A DNA stretch of 64,000 nucleotides from Lewinellaceae bacterium (lineage in GTDB: Bacteria; Bacteroidota; Bacteroidia; Chitinophagales; Saprospiraceae). The translations under genes were made by a program, and so were the position numbers. The notes beneath the pieces were generated by a model. It saw nothing but the letters and a program-made list of their open reading frames with translations, did not search any database and had not been told where the DNA came from. The stretch spans positions 1-64,000 of the forward strand of contig JACJYB010000014.1 in the NCBI GenBank assembly GCA_020636355.1, read 5' to 3'. This document shows, in pieces, positions 1 through 8,288 of this stretch (position 1 is its first letter; every line of letters starts with the position of its first letter).

Positions 1-1
1 T

Positions 2-106
2 ACATTGAGAATCCCAGAGATATGGAGGAGGTACATGGAGAAGCACCCGGAGCGAGGTGGAGGGATTTATTTCCCGCCCTATTCTGTGGATAACACGATG
101 TATTAG
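2..106 (+). CDS. Possible C-terminal tail of a protein cut by the window edge
   Basis: The first 105 bases are open in frame 2 and end at a TAG. The last residues read ...YFPPYSVDNTMY, which looks more protein-like than the other frames. A second frame is open from base 1 to a TAA at 91, so the choice is not secure. No family is recognised. The piece would be the end of a gene lying mostly outside the window, or simply chance. Confidence 0.2.
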   Translation, partial: TLRIPEIWRRYMEKHPERGGGIYFPPYSVDNTMY

Positions 107-486
107 GAATAGGAGTTCTCAAAAAATAGCATTAAATTGGTTTGCAATAAACTACCATACCCATGGGTTTGACCCTACGATGTATCAGCCTATTGACCTT
201 TTTTTATCGGACCGCTGGCTGCGTTCAGCCTAAAGCGACAATTCCGGCATATCTGTCCTGGCGGCAGAGCCCTCCGTACCGCCTGCACGAACGCTATCAG
301 GCTGCGGACATAAACAGGCTGATGATAACGGGAAGCGTCAAGATCCGTATGGTAGATGATTAAAAAGCGCAATGTTGATACAGGAAATACGTGGATATAA
401 GTAAGTTGAACTAAACCGCTACGCGGTAGCATCTTAACTCAAAATAGTGTAAAAAGACTCATTGGTTAATCATTAAATCTTTAACA
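107..486. other. Gene-poor 380-base stretch upstream of the recombinase/transposase pair
   Basis: No convincing gene is seen here; short open frames on both strands have no recognisable motifs. Just before the recombinase, bases 415-431 contain two overlapping hairpins, ACCGC-TAC-GCGGT and GCTAC-GCG-GTAGC. IS91-family elements carry short palindromes near their ends, so this stretch may hold the terminus of the element, but the exact boundary cannot be fixed from one copy. Confidence 0.4.
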
Positions 487-1320
487 ATGAGTCAATTAAG
501 TGATCGGTTCCAACGGGACCTTAACATTCGTAATTACAGCCCTCGAACCATTCGCAGTTATACCCTGGCGCTTCGGCAAATTGGTAGGCACACCGGCAAA
601 TGCCCTTCCCAAGTTTCCATACCAGAGTTGAAGGACTATCTGGATTTTCAGGTCAAGCAAGGTAAAAGTTGGTCCACCATTAACGTGATCATCTCTGCGG
701 TTAACCTCCTGTACACCGAGACCCTGGGCGAGCCCCCTATTCTCGATCGCATCAACCGGCCCAAGACACCGGTTAAATTGCCTTCCGTCCTTTCTACAGA
801 AGAGGTAGCTTCCTTTCTGGGATGTATTCGCAACCTCAAACATCGTACCCTGTTTATGACTACCTATTCCGCCGGATTACGCATCGGTGAAGCTTGTCGA
901 TTGAAAGTCACCGATATCGACTCCGCACGCATGCGCATCATCGTTCGCAATGCCAAAGGACATAAGGATCGTGAAGTGATCCTATCCCAAAAGCTCCTTG
1001 ACCAGTTGCGCTCCTATTATAAGTTCTACCGTCCCACAGAATTCCTTTTCATGGGTCAAAAACCAAATACACCCCTTACCTATCGTGCCGCTCTGGATGT
1101 CTTTAAAAAATCCTTGGCACGCGCCGGAGTCCACAAACACGCTTCCACCCATACCTTGCGGCATTCCTATGCCACTCATCTCCTCGACAAAGGCATCGAC
1201 TTGCGCATCATCCAGGCCACGCTCGGTCATAAGTCCATCAAAACAACTCTTAAGTATTGCCACCTCACCAACAATCGTTATGCCGGCGTGACCAGTCCGC
1301 TGGATGACCTCAACCTCTAA
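487..1320 (+). CDS. Tyrosine recombinase associated with an IS91-family transposase
   Basis: Predicted 277-residue site-specific tyrosine recombinase with an N-terminal SAM-like core-binding domain (about 1-85) and a C-terminal catalytic domain. The catalytic set is visible: R132 in GLRIGEA, H222/R225 in HTLRHS, H248 in LGHKS and the nucleophile Y257. The tail ...GVTSPLDDL resembles IntI-like and IS91-associated recombinases. The extra integron-specific insertion of true IntI enzymes (an ALERKYP-like patch before the HTLRHS box) is missing, so it is not called an integron integrase. Its stop overlaps the next gene's start as TAATG at 1318-1322, so the two are translationally coupled. Known in the family: IS91-like elements often carry such a companion; its exact role in transposition is unclear. 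Confidence 0.85.
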   Translation: MSQLSDRFQRDLNIRNYSPRTIRSYTLALRQIGRHTGKCPSQVSIPELKDYLDFQVKQGKSWSTINVIISAVNLLYTETLGEPPILDRINRPKTPVKLPSVLSTEEVASFLGCIRNLKHRTLFMTTYSAGLRIGEACRLKVTDIDSARMRIIVRNAKGHKDREVILSQKLLDQLRSYYKFYRPTEFLFMGQKPNTPLTYRAALDVFKKSLARAGVHKHASTHTLRHSYATHLLDKGIDLRIIQATLGHKSIKTTLKYCHLTNNRYAGVTSPLDDLNL

Positions 1321-2510
1321 TGCGTCCCCAATGGGAAGTGGCCGATGTCCTGCATCTCGTCGCTGAGCAACTCAAGGAGGATCCTTCATTACCCCAGGTG
1401 GTCAAAAAAACCATCACCGATATCCTCCAATGCCGTACTAGCGCCCTTGGCGGTCATCTGCTCGAGTGTCCTAACTGTAAATACACTGTCATCTCCTATA
1501 ACTCTTGTCGTAATCGCCATTGCCCCAAATGCCAGTACTCCAAACGCGAACAATGGTTGCTCGATCGCAGTGTCGATGTCCTCCCCGTTCGCTACTTCCA
1601 TGTTGTATTTACGTTGCCTCACCTGCTCAATCCGGTGGCTAAAGCCTTTCCCAGGGTGGTGTATCACGCGCTCTTCCATGCAGCTTGGATGACCATTCAA
1701 ACTTTGAGCATGGATCCTAAATGGCTAGGAGCGCATTCCGCTATGATTGCCCTGCTGCACACTTGGGGTCAAAACCTCTCCTTTCATCCCCATCTCCATT
1801 GCATCATCCCGCAGGGAGGCTTCGTCCCACAGCTGAATCGTTGGGTTTATGCCTACCATCGCAAAATGCTCTTTCCCGTCCGCGTTATCAGTGCACTCTA
1901 CCGTCGATTCTTCCTTGATTTACTTCAACAGGCTTTCTCCAATAAGCAAATACTTTGGTCCCTTACGGATTGGAATACTTTAATGCAAAAGGCTCAAAGT
2001 AAATCTTTTAATGTCTTCGCTAAGTTGCCTTTTACCGGTCCTCATAAAGTCCTCGAATATCTCAGTCGGTATTCCCATCGCGTGGCCATTACCAATCAAC
2101 GATTGATCCACGTTTCCAAGGAGTCCGTTCAGTTTTCCTACCGCGATTACCGCGACAACAGCTCCAAAACCATGTCGCTTAATCCCTGGGAATTCGCCCG
2201 TCGTTTCCTCCAGCATGTACTCCCTAAGGGGTTTGCCAAAATCCGTCATTACGGCTTCTTATCCAATAAAGCCAAAGAAGTCTACATGCCAGCCATTCTT
2301 GCTTTCTTCGAGCGCCGTAGACCTGCTAAAATTCGCTTTGACCTAATCGAACATTTCATCAATATCTTCAACACTGATCTTTCCATTTGTCCCCACTGTC
2401 ACAAAGGCAAACTCCTGCCCATAGCTCAATTACCACCTGCGCGTGGCGATCCGTCATGTATCATCTCCAGGCATCTTTTGAACAATATTTCAATTCCTAT
2501 TGATTTTTAA
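1320..2510 (+). CDS. IS91-family HUH transposase
   Basis: Predicted 396-residue rolling-circle (HUH, single-strand) transposase. An N-terminal zinc-binding region has CPNC and RNRHCPKC motifs (about residues 49-75). The HUH box is FHPHLHC (about 154-160), and a YLSRYSHRVAI motif supplies the nucleophilic tyrosine region (about 245-255). A second small CPHC motif lies near the C terminus. The length is normal for the family and the frame looks intact, so the element may still be active. It starts on the overlapping ATG of the recombinase stop. IS91 elements move without classic terminal inverted repeats and insert next to GAAC or CAAG; a CAAG lies at 2856-2859 downstream. Confidence 0.9.
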   Translation: MRPQWEVADVLHLVAEQLKEDPSLPQVVKKTITDILQCRTSALGGHLLECPNCKYTVISYNSCRNRHCPKCQYSKREQWLLDRSVDVLPVRYFHVVFTLPHLLNPVAKAFPRVVYHALFHAAWMTIQTLSMDPKWLGAHSAMIALLHTWGQNLSFHPHLHCIIPQGGFVPQLNRWVYAYHRKMLFPVRVISALYRRFFLDLLQQAFSNKQILWSLTDWNTLMQKAQSKSFNVFAKLPFTGPHKVLEYLSRYSHRVAITNQRLIHVSKESVQFSYRDYRDNSSKTMSLNPWEFARRFLQHVLPKGFAKIRHYGFLSNKAKEVYMPAILAFFERRRPAKIRFDLIEHFINIFNTDLSICPHCHKGKLLPIAQLPPARGDPSCIISRHLLNNISIPIDF

Positions 2511-2863
2511 TCCAAAACAGACACCATGCTGATCAAATCCTTTTTGCATCCATCCTTCAAATACCTACCAGAAGTAGTCCTATTGTTCCTCCTGCATCCA
2601 TTCTCCAGTTCATGCACCTGTCAATTACCTTTCTTTTATCGATGCGCCAGCATCCATGCTTCTCTTATTCTACATTCATTTCAACCCAAACCATCATTTC
2701 CTTTTCCCATAGCGCGGCTTCGTTCACCTCAATTGTATCTATAGTCCTTTTTATCTATCTTTAGCTTAACTATTCAGGTTGTATTGCCCTCCACGCAACA
2801 CCTTACTTCCGTTCCAGCCGCGAGGACTACAGATACAATCCTTTTTAGTTATGAGCAAGCACA
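2511..2863 (+). other. Non-coding stretch downstream of the IS91 transposase with a long inverted repeat
   Basis: A 72-codon open frame inside (2526-2744) has no recognisable motif and is not called a gene. The clear structure is an inverted repeat: ATTGTATCTATAGTCCT (2732-2748) pairs with AGGACTACAGATACAAT (2823-2839) at 16 of 17 positions. It is followed by CCTTTTTA and GTTATGA (2848-2854), then CAAG (2856-2859). Two readings are possible: the origin end (oriIS) of the IS91 element abutting a CAAG target, or the right half of a long attC-like site whose left box was lost. One copy cannot separate them. Confidence 0.5.
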
Positions 2864-3643
2864 ATGACAAAAAACAACCTATATAGAAAATCTAAAAAAC
2901 ATGTAGTTCTAAGTTTTTGGCAGACAATAGGTCATTATTCGTTTATGCTTGTACCGTTATTGATTCCAGGAATTGAATTATTCTACAAAATAATCGGCAA
3001 AACAACTGTTAATACTTTTTCAACTTCAACTCAATTAATTTTAGTATTAGCCAGCTTAATAATTGGATACTTTAAATTTCGGGAACTAAATTATTATGAA
3101 CTTGAAGAACCAAGAACTGACAAAGAATTCGAAAACGCAGTATTAGCAGCAGCCAACAAACTCAAATGGAGAATCAATTATCTCGATAAAAATAAAGCAA
3201 TAGCAAGAGGATACAATCCATGGAAAAGCAGAGATGCCCAAACTATTAAAATTGAAAGACTAAACAATAAAGTTTTGATTAACAGTATGATTGAACAAGA
3301 TTTCATTTCTGTTCCAGATTTCTTAGGGATTAATAGAACAAATAGAAATACATTCCTTCAATATTATTTCAACTCAAACAAAATTGAAAATTTGAACGAA
3401 AAAGTAATTCAGCATCTTAAAGACGAAAAAGAAAAGATAGAAAATGAGCCTGAGTGGAGCTTGAAAAACACATTAATGAGATTAATCGCTTACATCTTTT
3501 GTTTTGGATTCTTAGGAATTGGATTCGCTATTTGGAAATATGAAGGATTCAATCTTGCCGTAGTTTTATTGATTATTATTGGATTGAGTTACTTTCTATT
3601 TGATATTTACGTAATGTGGACTAAACTGAAGAAAGCAAGCTAA
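2864..3643 (+). CDS. Unknown four-helix membrane protein in a cassette-like setting
   Basis: Predicted 259-residue protein not assigned to a family. Two membrane segments lie near the N terminus (about 20-40 and 50-68) and two near the C terminus (about 205-225 and 230-250). Between them is a soluble, Lys/Glu-rich region of roughly 135 residues that includes an EPRTDKEFENAV stretch, probably cytoplasmic. The gene is markedly AT-rich compared with the IS91 genes before it. The ATG lies 9 bases after a GTTATGA motif, and the TAA stop is the first three bases of an attC-like site (3641-3708). That compact packing is how integron gene cassettes are built. Function unknown. Confidence 0.7.
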   Translation: MTKNNLYRKSKKHVVLSFWQTIGHYSFMLVPLLIPGIELFYKIIGKTTVNTFSTSTQLILVLASLIIGYFKFRELNYYELEEPRTDKEFENAVLAAANKLKWRINYLDKNKAIARGYNPWKSRDAQTIKIERLNNKVLINSMIEQDFISVPDFLGINRTNRNTFLQYYFNSNKIENLNEKVIQHLKDEKEKIENEPEWSLKNTLMRLIAYIFCFGFLGIGFAIWKYEGFNLAVVLLIIIGLSYFLFDIYVMWTKLKKAS

Positions 3644-3708
3644 TAACAAGTGATAGGAGATCAGACTTGCTATCGCTGCGTCCTCTCTATATCACGGAAC
3701 CGTTATGA
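3641..3708 (+). other. attC-like recombination site (candidate)
   Basis: Sixty-eight bases fold like an integron attC site. Outer boxes TAATAAC (3641-3647) and GTTATGA (3702-3708) are complementary at 6 of 7 positions. Inner boxes GTGATA (3650-3655) and TATCAC (3690-3695) are perfectly complementary and extended by GAGA/TCTC. The spacers are unequal (AA against GGAACC), as in known attC sites, and the right box ends in the usual GTTRRRY-like form. The length is within the normal attC range. No integron integrase is present in the window, so this could be a cassette cluster lacking its integrase, or a look-alike hairpin. Confidence 0.5.
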
Positions 3709-3863
3709 CACTCGATATTAATAGTGAACTGAAATCACAATGAAGTGATTGTTCTAAGCATATAATGTCACATCTTTATAATTGCGTTAATTTGTATTTA
3801 TTAATTAAAAATATGGTGCTGAAAAATAGCTACTCAGTTGCTAGTAGGAAATAATTTGATAAA

Positions 3864-4760
3864 ATGAAAGATTCAAACCACCAAGAAAATAAAAAAATTG
3901 TTGTTGAGTTATTAAAAAGCCCTGAAAAAAGAAGACAACTTACAATGGCCGGATTAATTGCACTGATTGCGGCAGTTGTAACTAATATGAACGATATTTG
4001 GGACTTTATAGCTAAAACAAATAGTGCATTAGATCCAATTACGATCTCATCAAAGGTAGAGAATTGGGGTCAAGCTTTTAACACAGATGTTATTGTCTAC
4101 AATAAAGTTGATAAACCCCAAGTATTTACAAGCATTGAAGCAAATGTAGAAATTATATTTTTTGAGGCCTTCGAAAAATTTTTGCAGTATAGATCAATTG
4201 ACTCTATTGGTTTACTAAAATTTATGTATCCTGAATGGCGCCAGAATTCAGGTATAAACGTAACATCAAATTACGATTTTTTAATAGAAACTCAAGTTGA
4301 TACTAGCATTTTGTTTAATATATCAGAAGTATTTTATCATGACAAACCTGAGAGAATTATTTTGAATTTCAGAACAAAAACAAATGGTCTATATGCTTAT
4401 TCAGTGAATCTATATTTTGTAAATGTAAATTCTAATAGATTTAAGATTAATGAAATCCCCATTATTGTTGTAGGCGGTCTTGGTGTTTTGAATTATTTCA
4501 GGACAAGTTCTCTGAACTTAGATAAACTATTGATTCCAATTATTGAAAATAAAATTGCGGAAAGACATGAAAAAACACAGATCATCCAAAAGATAAAGGA
4601 ATACATTTATGGCAATTCGGATGAAACACCTTCACCAAATGCAAATGGAATTACTCAAGGCCGAATACTTCTTTATTCCATTGAAGATAGCACTGGAGGG
4701 ATAATAGATGTTTATAAACTAGGAGATAATATAATAGAGGATACAACAAGATTTAAGTAG
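3864..4760 (+). CDS. Unknown single-pass membrane protein
   Basis: Predicted 298-residue protein of no recognised family. A basic N-terminal stretch is followed by one hydrophobic helix (about 29-42, LIALIAAVVT), then a long soluble domain with many Asn, Ile and Phe residues. This suggests an anchored protein with its bulk on one side of the membrane. It is strongly AT-rich, like the gene before it, and lies 155 bases downstream of the attC-like site, so it could be a second acquired gene. The IS481-like element begins about 115 bases after its stop. No catalytic motif is visible. Confidence 0.65.
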   Translation: MKDSNHQENKKIVVELLKSPEKRRQLTMAGLIALIAAVVTNMNDIWDFIAKTNSALDPITISSKVENWGQAFNTDVIVYNKVDKPQVFTSIEANVEIIFFEAFEKFLQYRSIDSIGLLKFMYPEWRQNSGINVTSNYDFLIETQVDTSILFNISEVFYHDKPERIILNFRTKTNGLYAYSVNLYFVNVNSNRFKINEIPIIVVGGLGVLNYFRTSSLNLDKLLIPIIENKIAERHEKTQIIQKIKEYIYGNSDETPSPNANGITQGRILLYSIEDSTGGIIDVYKLGDNIIEDTTRFK

Positions 4761-4875
4761 TTAAAGGTTAAAAAACTAAAGGCCATATTACTCGCGCCAA
4801 CCGTGTTAAACCTCCTAAAGTTAGCACTGCAGGTGTCGCAATTGTTACTCACAATAGGGTACAGACAAGGCACAT

Positions 4876-6154
4876 GGTTGACACTTATAAAGGCAAATAG
4901 TTGACACTTTTTAAAAGCTCTAATTTGCTCAAAAAGGGTAAAGATGAGCTGGCAATCAAAAAGTGTCATGGAACAAAAACGACAATTTATTCAACTATGG
5001 CTAACGGATGAGTATACCGTTAAAGGCTTGTGCGAAGCGTTTGGAATCTCAAGAACGACGGGGTATAACCTTATTGAAAAATTTGACCAAATAGGAGAAG
5101 AAGCGTTTAGAGAGGAGTCAAAAGCACCGCTAAGTATTTCGCACAAAACGCCCATCCGCATTGAAAACAAATTTGTAGAACTGAGGAAAAAGCATGAGAC
5201 ATGGGGAGCACGAAAGATCAGGGTACTGTTAAAACGATAATTTAAAAAAGAAAATATTCCATCAGAAACGGCGATCAATGCCATATTCAAAAGGAATGAA
5301 CTTGTTAAAGACAGAAGAAGACGAACAGCTACCGTAGGGAAACAATATCCCAAGTTTGATCCTGATGAATGCAATGAAATATGGAGCGCTGATTATAAAG
5401 GAAAGTTCAAATTGGGAAATGGAAGATATTGCTGTCAGTTGACGGTTTGTGATTCTAAAAGCAGGAAAATATTAGGCATCTATTGCCATTATAAAATGAG
5501 CTACAACGCAGTAAAACAAGCATTTACAGAGCTATTCAAGGAACATGGAATGCCTTATTTTATGCACACCGATAATGGAAGTCCCTTTTGAAATACACAA
5601 TCCACCAGGCGATTTACCAGACTTAGCTATTGGTTGATTGAAAAGGGCGTAATACCGGTATTCTCAGATCCGGCATCGCCCCAACAAAATGGCAGACATG
5701 AAAGAATGCATAAGGATTTAAAGGCTTATTGCCGGTCACGGATCATGACCAACCTATCCAAACAGCAGTCTGTTATGGATCAATTTACCGCAGAATACAA
5801 CGAGGTAAGACCGCATGAATCCATTAACATGCAAACACCAAATAGTATCCATCAAAGATCCTTAAGGGAATTTCCAACCAAGAAAACAGACTACGAATAT
5901 CCATTTAAGCATAAAAAGATAAAAGTAACGCTCAATGGAGCCGCCCGCTGGGGAGGCTACCATTGGTTATACATCGGCAGAGGAGCAATTGGAAAATACC
6001 TGGCGGCAGAACAAGTGGATGAAACCATTTGGAATGTCTATTATCGTAATGTACTTTTAGGATACTTTGATGAAAGTAAATTTGAAAGAAGAGAACAATA
6101 TCAAAGATTAAATCAAATCTAAGTGTCAAGGATGTACCCGAAGAAGTGTAAACC
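4876..6154 (+). mobile_element. IS481-like insertion sequence, decayed
   Basis: About 1.28 kb. The ends are imperfect inverted repeats of roughly 35 bases: the left starts GGTTGACACTT (4876-4886) and the right ends AAGTGTAAACC (6144-6154). When the right end is inverted, about 25 of 35 positions match the left, including a shared TTGACACTT block at the inner side (4901-4909 and 6121-6129). The transposase lies between them. No target duplication is clear from the flanks. A second, more degraded right end of the same family is at 10230-10378. Confidence 0.7.
4944..6122 (+). pseudogene. IS481-family transposase with two in-frame stop codons
   Basis: Reading one frame through from 4944 to 6122 gives a complete transposase of about 392 codons: an N-terminal helix-turn-helix (GISRTTGYNLIEKF, near residues 32-45) and a DDE integrase core. 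It is broken by TAA at 5238-5240 and TGA at 5589-5591. The pieces stay in the same frame, so these are point nonsense changes, not frameshifts. The TGA falls inside the core motif HTDNGSPF-stop, where glycine would fit (GGA to TGA). The TAA fits a CAA or GAA codon. After the second stop the frame continues into SDPASPQQNGRHERMH, a hallmark of this family. Probably inactive. Confidence 0.85.
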
Positions 6155-6199
6155 ATCTGCCTTAATACATTTAACAAGAATAACTTTAATAGGATAAAT

Positions 6200-6688
6200 A
6201 TGATAAAGAAATTTAATTTAAGAATATTAATCACCATTACGAGTATCCTATTCCTGACAAATATATCCATGGCTCAATCGAATAATGATTCTATTATTAA
6301 AACCGATTTGTATGATACAATATACTTGATGGATAGTGTTTTTTTTGAAGCATTCAATACATGCGACACAATTAAATCAAAATCATTATTTACCAAAGAC
6401 CTAGAATTTTATCATGACGTTGGAGGACTGACAAATTATGAACAAAATTTAAAATCCATAAGATATAGGTGTAGTAACACCTTTAAGGTCCGAAGAGAAC
6501 TCGTATCGGGTAGCTTGGAGGTGTATCCAATCAAAAATTACGGAGCAATTGAAATTGGCCAGCACCGTTTCTATTACACTGAGGCTGGTAAGGAAGAGAA
6601 ATTGGATGGGACATTTAAATTTATTCACATATGGGTCTATAAAAATAATGAATGGAAGATTTCTCGAGTAATTAGTTTTGACCATTAG
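6200..6688 (+). CDS. Secreted NTF2/SnoaL-like protein (DUF4440 type)
   Basis: Predicted 162-residue protein with a Sec signal peptide (about 1-25, ending in SMAQ). The mature part has the pattern of an NTF2-like cone fold: a start helix containing DSVFFEAFNTCDT, a central LFTKDLEFYHDVGG stretch and strands ending in FIHIWVYKNNEWKISRVISFDH-like residues. Members of this fold range from isomerases to binding proteins, so the activity cannot be named. It is AT-rich and stands alone just after the IS481 right end. Confidence 0.7.
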   Translation: MIKKFNLRILITITSILFLTNISMAQSNNDSIIKTDLYDTIYLMDSVFFEAFNTCDTIKSKSLFTKDLEFYHDVGGLTNYEQNLKSIRYRCSNTFKVRRELVSGSLEVYPIKNYGAIEIGQHRFYYTEAGKEEKLDGTFKFIHIWVYKNNEWKISRVISFDH

Positions 6689-6833
6689 ATATTTATATAA
6701 CCATTTTTTTTGATGACCAGTATTTTAAAGAAATATAAAATATGGAAGTAAACACCACGCAACAATGCTGGGTGTTGACAAACTCCTAAGTTAAATACTG
6801 TCTATAAATGACTACTTTTTCGTATATTATGAT

Positions 6834-7377
6834 ATGCAAGGAGTAAAGAAATATAAGCCAAAGCTCTTCACGAACTTCTTCTTACCTGATTTTCCGCCAC
6901 TGGTCGGACAGGTATTGTGGATGAAAATTTCTGCAAGGTCCTGAAGAGCAAAATAGATTTTAACTTCATTTACAAGGAGACAAAAACGATCTATTCACAT
7001 ACAGGCAAGCCTTCGATGGATCAGTCGTATTCCCTGCCAGTTCTTCAGGCTGCTTCCATGCTGCTATCGATCCCAACAACAGGCGTCATAAACCGGATCA
7101 GGCTACACTCACCAACGTCACCAGGTCAAAGAGCCCGCCCGAACCTGTCCATTCCGACAGGGGCTGCCGACGTTCTGTCGGGCGGGCAGCATTTGGAACT
7201 ATTAAATGACAATTGGATTTCACATATGTCCTCATTAAAGGGAAGGATCGAATACTTAGTGAGATTGTACTTCTATTCTCAAACTGCACTCTCAGGAGCA
7301 TTGAGCCTGCCAGATCAATGGCTGGTCCATACTTAGGTTTTTCAATACTCCGAAAGCGCCTAAATATGCTTTATTGA
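6834..7377 (+). pseudogene. IS1182-like transposase remnant, rearranged
   Basis: Three short pieces in three frames keep the family's order. The first starts MQGVKKYKPKLFTNFF at 6834. The second (from about 6917) reads ENFCKVLKSKIDFNFIYKET and then TGKPSMD, the usual N-terminal region. The third (about 7209-7377) reads YVLIKGKDRILSEI ... ILRKRLNML, the usual C-terminal end. The central catalytic part is gone, and the region spans about 540 bases against more than 1.3 kb normally. A GC-rich palindrome (7133-7187) sits where the deletion is. Confidence 0.65.
7133..7187. repeat. GC-rich palindromic unit inside the IS1182-like remnant
   Basis: Outer arms GCCCGCCCGA (7133-7142) and TCGGGCGGGC (7178-7187) are perfect complements. 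An inner pair CCGACAG (7154-7160) and CTGTCGG (7175-7181) offers an alternative hairpin sharing the right side. The unit is far more GC-rich than the surrounding AT-rich DNA, which suggests an inserted REP-like or miniature element. Confidence 0.6.
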
Positions 7378-7489
7378 TTATATTTGATTCTATACTACTG
7401 ATACGACTAAGGTCGGTCGGTACAAGTGCTGATAGTCTTGATGGTACGCCACCTGCGACTTCTTTTTTGACTTACCCTCAGCTGCCGCA

Positions 7490-7549
7490 GTACAGGACAA
7501 CGCAAATGAGATTTTATATGACGAGTTGGTGCACAGACTCCCGTTATGT
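7490..7549 (+). other. Possible attC-like right end before the next gene (weak)
   Basis: GTTATGT (7543-7549) lies 18 bases before the ATG at 7568, echoing the GTTATGA before the gene at 2864. Upstream, ACAAC (7497-7501) could pair with its GTT core, and GAGT/ACTC form a small inner hairpin. Complementarity is much weaker than at 3641-3708, so this is only a hint. Confidence 0.2.
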
Positions 7550-7567
7550 GTAGTTAAGAATAAAATT

Positions 7568-8242
7568 ATGACATCACGAAGAATAAAGAGCAGTACATTT
7601 TTTCTATACTATAGCATAGCTCTTTTGTTTGTTGCCTTAATTGGTTTCGGCGTTAATGCACTATTAAATTATGAGAAGTTAGTACCTGCTTCCGTATTGG
7701 TAATAGCACATGGTATAAGCATGTTCACATGGTATGTTCTGGTAATATTACAATCAAGATTGATAAAAAAAGGTAATTACAAAACGCATATTTCATTGGG
7801 AAAGACGAGTGTTTTGCTTGCAATTGCGATTGTTATTTCAGGATTTTGGATGTCTCTTGATTTTTACAAGATGACTAAAGTTCATCGACTTTTTACGATA
7901 AATCTTTTCTTACTTATTAATTTCATCGTTTTATATATGTTGGCATTGTATTATCGTAAAATTCCTGATAAGCACAAAAGATTTATCCTGTTTGCAGGAA
8001 TTTCTATGATGATTCCTGCGCTCGCAAGAATTGCTAGAATATTTGGTTATAGTCCCTCCATATCGTTCTATTTGCTGTTAATTTTATTGGCAGTACCGAT
8101 AATTTATGATTATTGTAGGTTATATAAAATTCATACCGCTACCATATTAGGTGTTTCATTGAACATTGTGAATTATTATTTTGCAACCTTTTTAATTTCA
8201 TCTGAAAAATGGGTTAAACTATTAGACTCCACAATAGGATAA
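7568..8242 (+). CDS. Multi-pass membrane protein, DUF2306-like
   Basis: Predicted 224-residue integral membrane protein with about seven hydrophobic helices. The ATG at 7568 (MTSRRIKSST) is preferred over an upstream TTG because the first helix then follows a short basic leader. Histidines in the helices (IAHGISMFTW and THISLGK) match the pattern seen in DUF2306/DUF420-like membrane proteins, where heme or metal binding is suspected but unproven. The gene is AT-rich and bounded upstream by GTTATGT and downstream by a strong hairpin (8289-8328), so it may be another acquired single-gene unit. Confidence 0.65.
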   Translation: MTSRRIKSSTFFLYYSIALLFVALIGFGVNALLNYEKLVPASVLVIAHGISMFTWYVLVILQSRLIKKGNYKTHISLGKTSVLLAIAIVISGFWMSLDFYKMTKVHRLFTINLFLLINFIVLYMLALYYRKIPDKHKRFILFAGISMMIPALARIARIFGYSPSISFYLLLILLAVPIIYDYCRLYKIHTATILGVSLNIVNYYFATFLISSEKWVKLLDSTIG

Positions 8243-8288
8243 TCTATAATGGTCAAATGAAAAAACTACGCAGCACATAAAATGTTCA

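Noticed and set aside
163..363. 66-codon open frame before the recombinase
   Set aside because: No motif, poor codon pattern, overlaps an opposite frame of similar size. Treated as non-coding.
487..1320. Integron integrase (IntI)
   Set aside because: The catalytic domain lacks the extra integron-specific insertion; it fits an IS91-associated recombinase.
2526..2744. 72-codon open frame after the IS91 transposase
   Set aside because: Low-complexity Phe/Ser/Pro content, no homology pattern, lies within the likely end of the element.
4991..5374. 127-codon reverse frame across the IS481 transposase
   Set aside because: It is the antisense shadow of a conserved transposase frame.
5589..5591. 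TGA read as selenocysteine in the transposase
   Set aside because: A TAA stop also interrupts the same frame and no supporting structure was noticed.
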